Positions 58,092-64,000 of a stretch of DNA of 64,000 bases are shown in pieces (position 1 is the first letter of the stretch; every line of letters starts with the position of its first letter). The notes beneath the pieces were generated by a model that did no database searches, was not told the origin of the DNA, and was given only the letters and a program-made list of their open reading frames with translations. The translations under genes were made by a program, and so were the position numbers. The DNA is from Lithospermum erythrorhizon (taxonomy: Eukaryota; Streptophyta; Magnoliopsida; Boraginales; Boraginaceae). The stretch lies in contig JADFUC010000475.1 in NCBI GenBank assembly GCA_019722365.1, positions 1-64,000 of the forward strand, given 5' to 3'.

Positions 58092-60780
58092 AGCTCCATG
58101 AATGGTGCAACTCTATAACATCAAATTGTTTGGCACCTTAACCTGCTACTCTTCAAGAGATTGTAAATTGCCAGATTCCTGAGAAGAAGAACATGCATGT
58201 CTCCTCATCGCATGATTCGCATCATTGTATCGAATCGTAACCTTAATATACAATTACTTATATTGTATCATTCTATGTTTTCAAGTTGAACTGTGAATAA
58301 CTTTTTAATTATATAATGAAAAATTACAAGAAAATCAAATGCATTCATAGCAAGAAAATCAAATGCATTCATAATTTAGTAAACAAGGTAAGGTGTTAAC
58401 TATGTCTGGCTTAAGGTCTGTTATAATGATTCTCAAAGTATTAATACATTTTTTGATTTATTATTTAAAAAAAGGAAAATGGTGATGACTTATGTAACTG
58501 TTAAATAAAGACAATTAAGTCTTATTCCATCTTTTTGAAGTTTATAACCATTCATAACTGAAAACGTACGGCTGCACGTAAAGATTTATATCAAATATTT
58601 AAATCCAAGAGTAATAAATGTCATTAACTATTTAAGCAATTTATAAACATGCTGATTTATATCATAACCTATTTTGTTCTATAGTTATATTTACTCAATT
58701 TAATTTTTTAACAATAATTTTAATAATAGATTTAAAAGTTTTGTTATCATACTACTCTTCATTTTCAGTTTTCCAATAAAAAGAATGCACATTATGTAAT
58801 TTTATTTATTGTTAGAAACATCACTTTCACTTTTAATTAAAAATGCACCTTTTATGTTTATTTTATTTATTTGTTAAAACATCATTTCAATTGATTAGTA
58901 GTATAAATTATCTATATTTCTACTATTCAATATTATTTTATGTATTTATTTTAATATATTTTAATTGATGATCGATTTAATAATATAATATTTGCATAAA
59001 ATCAATAATATCAAGATATTTTATTAAATTCTCTTGTTTTAAACACAAAATGTATAAAGAAAGCACATATTAGATGTCCTTCTTCGAATGTCAAATACTC
59101 CAACGAATTATATCAAAATTAATGACTAAAAGATAATGCCCTTTTTTAAAAACTATATTGCATAACAATTTTTTTAATAAAAGTTAAACCTCAATAAGAT
59201 ATACATTAATATTACTCTTTGTTTCATTTCAGAGTTCATGTAATTTAAAGTTCTACAAGTATATGTATGTGATAATTGGTACTTTCATCTTAATTCAATT
59301 GTAAGACGAATCACTTCTCATAAACATCGTATTTCAATCATGAAGAACGAAAACAAACGCAACGTCTTAAACGCCTGTTTAATATTTAACCGTGACGATC
59401 AAATATCTTATTTATATAACGCATCCAACGCACAGAATTACGTAGCTCGGTTGGCTACAATATACGTGTAAGTTCCTAAGATGCAGGCCTCCATTACTCG
59501 ATATGTATTAATTTTTAAAATTTTGATATAAATAACAATCTTAATATAAATATGCTAAGTCATTCAAATAAGCATTTATAAGACCACTCAGACATCAACG
59601 CTCATCAATAAAGTTTTGATTATATACCTATCATATACATATTCACGTACGCATTTTTTTAGAATTATAAGATCGATAAATTATTTCATATGTATTTTAA
59701 AACTAATATAAGTATTATTATGATAATATACTCTAATTCTAGTTTATTAATTACTAACGATACTCCCTCCATTTTAGTTATCGCTTTTGTGACATTCGCA
59801 CATGTGACAAGCTAAAATAAAAAGAATTGCAAAAGTCAAGATCAAAATATGTAATGACAATCAATCAAAATAATATCATTTGGCCATTGCTAATTCACAA
59901 AAGTAGTCAAAAAGACATTCAAACAAAATGATGATGCTAAAACGACAAGAAAAAATTTCGCTTAAAACGTCAACTAAAAAAATTCGAGGAAAGATAAATG
60001 TTTAAGATTGAATTTTGTTTAATTTCCTTTCATATATGGAATTCAACTCTAATTAATTATTGCATTTATAGTTTATAGATAAAGTTATTTTTATTTAAGA
60101 ATAAATAACATGCTATATATATTATAATAAAAAATAACTTTTGAAATAAAATATCCAAATCTATTAAATTTCCTCGAAATAAAAATTAAATGATTGTCAT
60201 GCTCGATGATGCCCCAAATCGACAAATTTTTACTCCTTCATCGATAAACATAAATATCGATTTCAATAAAATTTAATAATATTAAAAGTATATTGAAAAT
60301 ATTATTATTTGATCATTTTACCAAATATTACACAATGTAAATAAAAATATTTAAATTTACCATTTAATCTCGCGGAAAAATTCAAATTCTAAATTGATTT
60401 CATCTATCAGATGTAGGAGTATTAAATACGTGAATTTCACTTTTTTATTTCAATCATAAATGTAATATAAAATATCAAGCATAATAATTTAGATATATGT
60501 TCTTTAATAGTAACTTCTTTTATTAGAAAAAAAAATATTTTTTAATTTATAATCAATAATTATCATACAAAAAAATTTAGTAATGTAGTGAGACTAATTC
60601 ATTGTATTAAAATGGAATGTAATTATTTTATGATAAAATTAATAAAATCAAATGCAGTATTATATCAAACACTTTTATCCGTTGGTAAATATGTTGAGTA
60701 TTTTTATATAAATGACCAAGATGCTTATAATCTAATATACAGAATTAGCATAAACATGAAAGTGTTATAGAATTTTCAAA
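58092..60780. other. HMA1 downstream region, no gene seen
   Basis: It contains the HMA1 3' UTR (AT-rich with several AATAAA-like possibilities, none decisive), then very AT-rich intergenic DNA. A short direct repeat AGAAAATCAAATGCATTCATA occurs twice at about 58330-58371. TACTCCCTCCATTTTAG at 59761-59777 resembles a Stowaway MITE end, but the opposite end was not found. The ORF at 60588-60770 is AT-driven with no domain. Confidence 0.5.
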
Positions 60781-60782
60781 GT

Positions 60783-61075
60783 AAAAATGCAAGATTTATT
60801 AATTATCAAATTATTATAGAGTCTTTTTAAAATTTAGAAACATATTTTTCACCAATAAAATATTATAATAAATTAATAATATAGTGAATTAAAAGAGTAC
60901 GAAAAGGGGTTAAACACAACTCACACTTTTTATAATTAGGCAAAATTTAAGACTTATTAATTATCGAATCGTTATACGAAGCCTTTTTAAATTTAAAAAC
61001 ATATTTTCCACCAATAAAAATATTATAATAAAGGTAATATAATAATTAGTGTTTTAAAAGAGAAGAAACACAAAC
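60783..61075 (+). repeat. Tandem duplication, unit about 165 bp
   Basis: Copy 1 starts near 60783 and copy 2 near 60948. Shared blocks are TTATTAATTATC.AAT, CTTTTTAAA.TTTA.AAACATATTTT and CACCAATAAAATATTATAATAAA, and both end in AAAAGAG...AAACACAA. The second copy is slightly shorter. There is no coding content. Confidence 0.7.
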
Positions 61076-64000
61076 TACAAATTTATATACAGGGATAGAT
61101 GTTATTAGATTTCTTAATTGATGTACAAGTTAGAGAGTTTATTTTAAAAAAATATTTTTTTACTAGTTTTTTTATGAAAATTGTATAAAGTGTTTTGAGA
61201 TTACTTGTCTTAGTTCATTTGATAACTTCTAATACAGGACACATGATTGTGTATCGTGATTGGTATATCGATGTGATAAAATCAAATCTTATAAAACTCA
61301 CGTAGAGTCTTTTGTCATTTTACTTCAAATATAATAGAGTGATGAGAGATTTGTGAGTTTATATTATGAAGCTCGTAATTAGAATTTTCAAAAGTATTAA
61401 AAATATCTAATTGAGATGAAATATCATAGAATATGGTTTTTGACTGGTACAGACTGTTCGCTTAGTTTTCGAGCAAAATGTAACTAAACCGATTCTGTTG
61501 GTTCTCTCAAACCTAAATCGATTCGGTTTCACTTTTTACCCAAATTTTGTGAAAATGAAAATTCTAAGAAAATCACACCTGAAATTCCAATTATCAAAAT
61601 TAATCAATTCAATCAACAAATTACTCTCTCTCAATTATCAAAATTAATTTAATTTCAATCAACAAATTAATTTCAACTCATAATATACTTATAATATATA
61701 TATAATTTTAAAAGCTTCCCCATAATATACTTATAATACTTATAATATGTGAAAAGCAATTAAACCATCACTACGTTTACTTGCTCTAGTCTACTCACTC
61801 ATTAATATTATTGGCCTCATTCACTCACTAATCATTTTACTTGGTTGGGTTTTACTCCAACGTTAAATATTTTGTGAAGTCAATCATAGTCAACGCTGCA
61901 AGGTAATGCGAGATCCTAGGGGTAAAATGATAATTTCACATCTACAAACTTCAAAAAATAAATAAAAAATGGGAATATATTCCCTCCTCCATTTCTCCCC
62001 TACCAGCACGCTCTCCTCTCAATTTTCTTCCCTAAATCATCCAATGTTTCTCTCTAATAGACAAATCAAGAAAAAATAAACAATCAAAATAACAAATCAA
62101 TCCACTACAAATCATATCGAATCAAGTTAAGAAATTGATTACAAAATGAATAAAATCAGTTGCGATATAACAAATTTCAACCCCGATTCAAACTCAACCC
62201 GAATCAAATACAAACAAATCTACATTCCTCATACACGATTTAATAATAATGACGCCTCGCTTCCAGACACTAAGAGTTTATTTGGTTGCATTTTTCTGAG
62301 TCGGGTGGATTTTCGAGATCTTAGATATGTTACCACTTTCACGGCTCACCTTCATAATCCAATTCCAAAAAAGATTAACCATTTCTTTTCACCTTTTTAC
62401 CAATTAATCAACATTTGACATTCGGCTCGGGCTTCGTCCAAATCAGCTTAAAAACCCATCAATTAAACTATTTTAATGTCAGCCACTTTTCTCCACACTA
62501 AGATCAATATCAATAATCGTAATCAATTCTTCCATGAGTTTTTTAGAATTTGAGTAATTTCAAGAACTGCTTAGGGAATAAAAATGCATTCAATTTCATC
62601 ATAAAAATCACCTGTTGGACGAGGCACGCACAAGCCTGAGAAGCTGGGATACATGATTTAACATCCTGAGTAAAAGTAACCAACTAAAAACACCAAATGA
62701 ACGAACGGTAATTACAATATTCATTTGTTTTATCGGTTGGGAACGATATAAACATTTGCATTGTCTACTACTTTATAATATACATAACCGGCTGATTTTT
62801 CGGCTTAAGTGAACTGATTTTCTTTCAGGTTTTTTTTTCAACTCTAAATCAATTCGATTCCGAAATTATCGACATTTTAAGTTCTGCTTTCAACCAGCTC
62901 AAGTTGATTTCAATTTTGCTCATTCCTGCTTTTAATCTACAACAGACTGAATCACATTGAGGCGAACCATGCTTAAATTTTAATTTTTCCATTTTTTTGT
63001 CATCTAAATCAGAGTAACTAATATGCTGGGTCAAACTTATTTTAGTTGGTTATACTTATATAACGGAGTCTAATCTTTGCGGAATTAGACATCCAATAAA
63101 ATTTATTTTAACGTCTAATCTCTTTATAAATAAAAATCAGTTTCATTTAAAATATACAATCTATTTCTGTGTACGCGGGCTACACTTGTCTCAAATTAAA
63201 GAAAGAAAAAACTAATTTGTAAATATATGATTCAATTTTTAATATTAATATTTTTTAATATCACTACTATTTAATTTTTTTCATTATCTACAAATCAATA
63301 TTCACTTTGCCTATATTATTTAAAAAATTAAAATTTACTTTTTTTTTAACGTACAAATTAGATATCATCAATATACATCATTGAAATAGTACATATTTAC
63401 TGATATAGTATTTATTGACACGCTAACGTATCTCGCGATAATTAAGCATCACTAATGCGAGGCAACCAGATGCATGCGTCCCTCATGAAATTACCCATAA
63501 AGATAAATTGCGCAGTTCTCAAGAATAATCGGTAGACATCTATTCTCGATTCGAAGAACAATTACTCGCCGTCGTAGACGAACCTAATGATTTACGCTGC
63601 GCATATCGCGAACTATGGGATATAGTATTTGATGATATGGAGAAGAGAAACATGATGAAACATCAGTCTTACATCATTACTGAACAAAAATTGGCGACCC
63701 CCAAAAAAAAGCAACAACCTTTTGTCTTTATTGCTTAATTTACACTGAAATCTTTTCTGGTTGAAAAAACAAGAAAGTAGTCTCTACAATTATGACAATG
63801 CCACCCAACACAACCTCGTGTACTGGCTTTTTCAAGGTCATCCTCAGCTCTACACTTCAAAATGGAAAATTGGTAAAAACAAGCACCCTTTTCTATTTAC
63901 CACATCATCATACCAAAATACTCTTTTTAGTTTTTTTTATTTGTCCTTTTAGCCTAAATTTCATACATCCCAAAACAGTTGGTAATTAATTTTGGGTTGA
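61076..64000. other. AT-rich intergenic region to the window end
   Basis: No recognisable gene. ORFs at 62146-62418 (plus), 62849-63034 (minus) and 63761-63989 (plus, two overlapping frames) show no domain and have AT-driven composition. The stretch 63430-63710 has a higher GC content and contains ATTGGCGACCCCC at 63691-63703, which faintly resembles a gypsy primer site but lacks an upstream LTR that I can support. Confidence 0.4.

Noticed and set aside
62146..62418. 90-codon plus-strand ORF as a gene
   Set aside because: No domain, AT-rich surroundings, no supporting splice pattern or neighbour, and a length within chance for this composition.
63691..63703. Gypsy primer-binding site near the window end
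   Set aside because: ATTGGCGACCCCC is only a partial match and no LTR end or gag is visible around it.

Overview
The window looks like nuclear DNA of a flowering plant, probably a eudicot. It is AT-rich, dense in nested plant-type LTR retrotransposons and a CACTA transposon, and carries one recognisable low-copy gene with spliceosomal GT-AG introns. I cannot name the species. No rRNA, tRNA, CRISPR array, operon or organellar gene block was seen.

Region by region. (1) 1-9,920: a minus-strand Ty1/copia element. It has a 5' LTR (8,921-9,920), a tRNA-Met type primer site, relics of gag, integrase and RNase H, and a 3' LTR (1,232-2,225). That LTR is itself followed by a second primer site and leader, so the copies are joined in tandem through a shared LTR. 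(2) 10,077-19,010: a Ty3/gypsy element with two LTRs of about 3.5 kb around only about 1.9 kb of decayed internal sequence. (3) 19,480-22,240: a plus-strand copia pol relic of the same family as (1). (4) 22,285-24,719: a solo gypsy LTR on the minus strand. (5) 25,228-27,392: two copia LTRs only about 275 bp apart. (6) 27,393-30,634: a Tat-like gypsy remnant in which gag and protease are followed almost directly by the integrase C-terminus, then 3' tandem repeats, an LTR and a primer site. (7) 32,515-39,365: a giant imperfect palindrome, with two arms of about 3.4 kb and a loop of about 80 bp. (8) 39,481-about 48,035: a CACTA (En/Spm) element on the minus strand with TNP2 and a multi-exon TNPA-like gene, split near the TNP2 end by a solo copia LTR. 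(9) 48,629-58,091: a 13-exon HMA1-type P1B heavy-metal ATPase on the plus strand. (10) 58,092-64,000: AT-rich intergenic DNA with one local tandem duplication and a possible MITE end.

The only gene with a likely host function is HMA1, whose relatives act in the chloroplast envelope in Cu/Zn/Ca/Cd transport. Exons 4-13 are in perfect frame (529 codons plus stop) and hold every catalytic motif expected of the family. Exons 1-3, which flank a 3.1 kb first intron, carry several small frameshifts.

Many duplicated segments differ by small indels. Either the transposons are old, or this is a long-read assembly with residual indel errors that are worse in repeats. That question affects the reading of both the HMA1 frameshifts and the palindrome. 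I found no convincing new molecular system. The palindrome and the shared-LTR tandems are the structures most worth following up.
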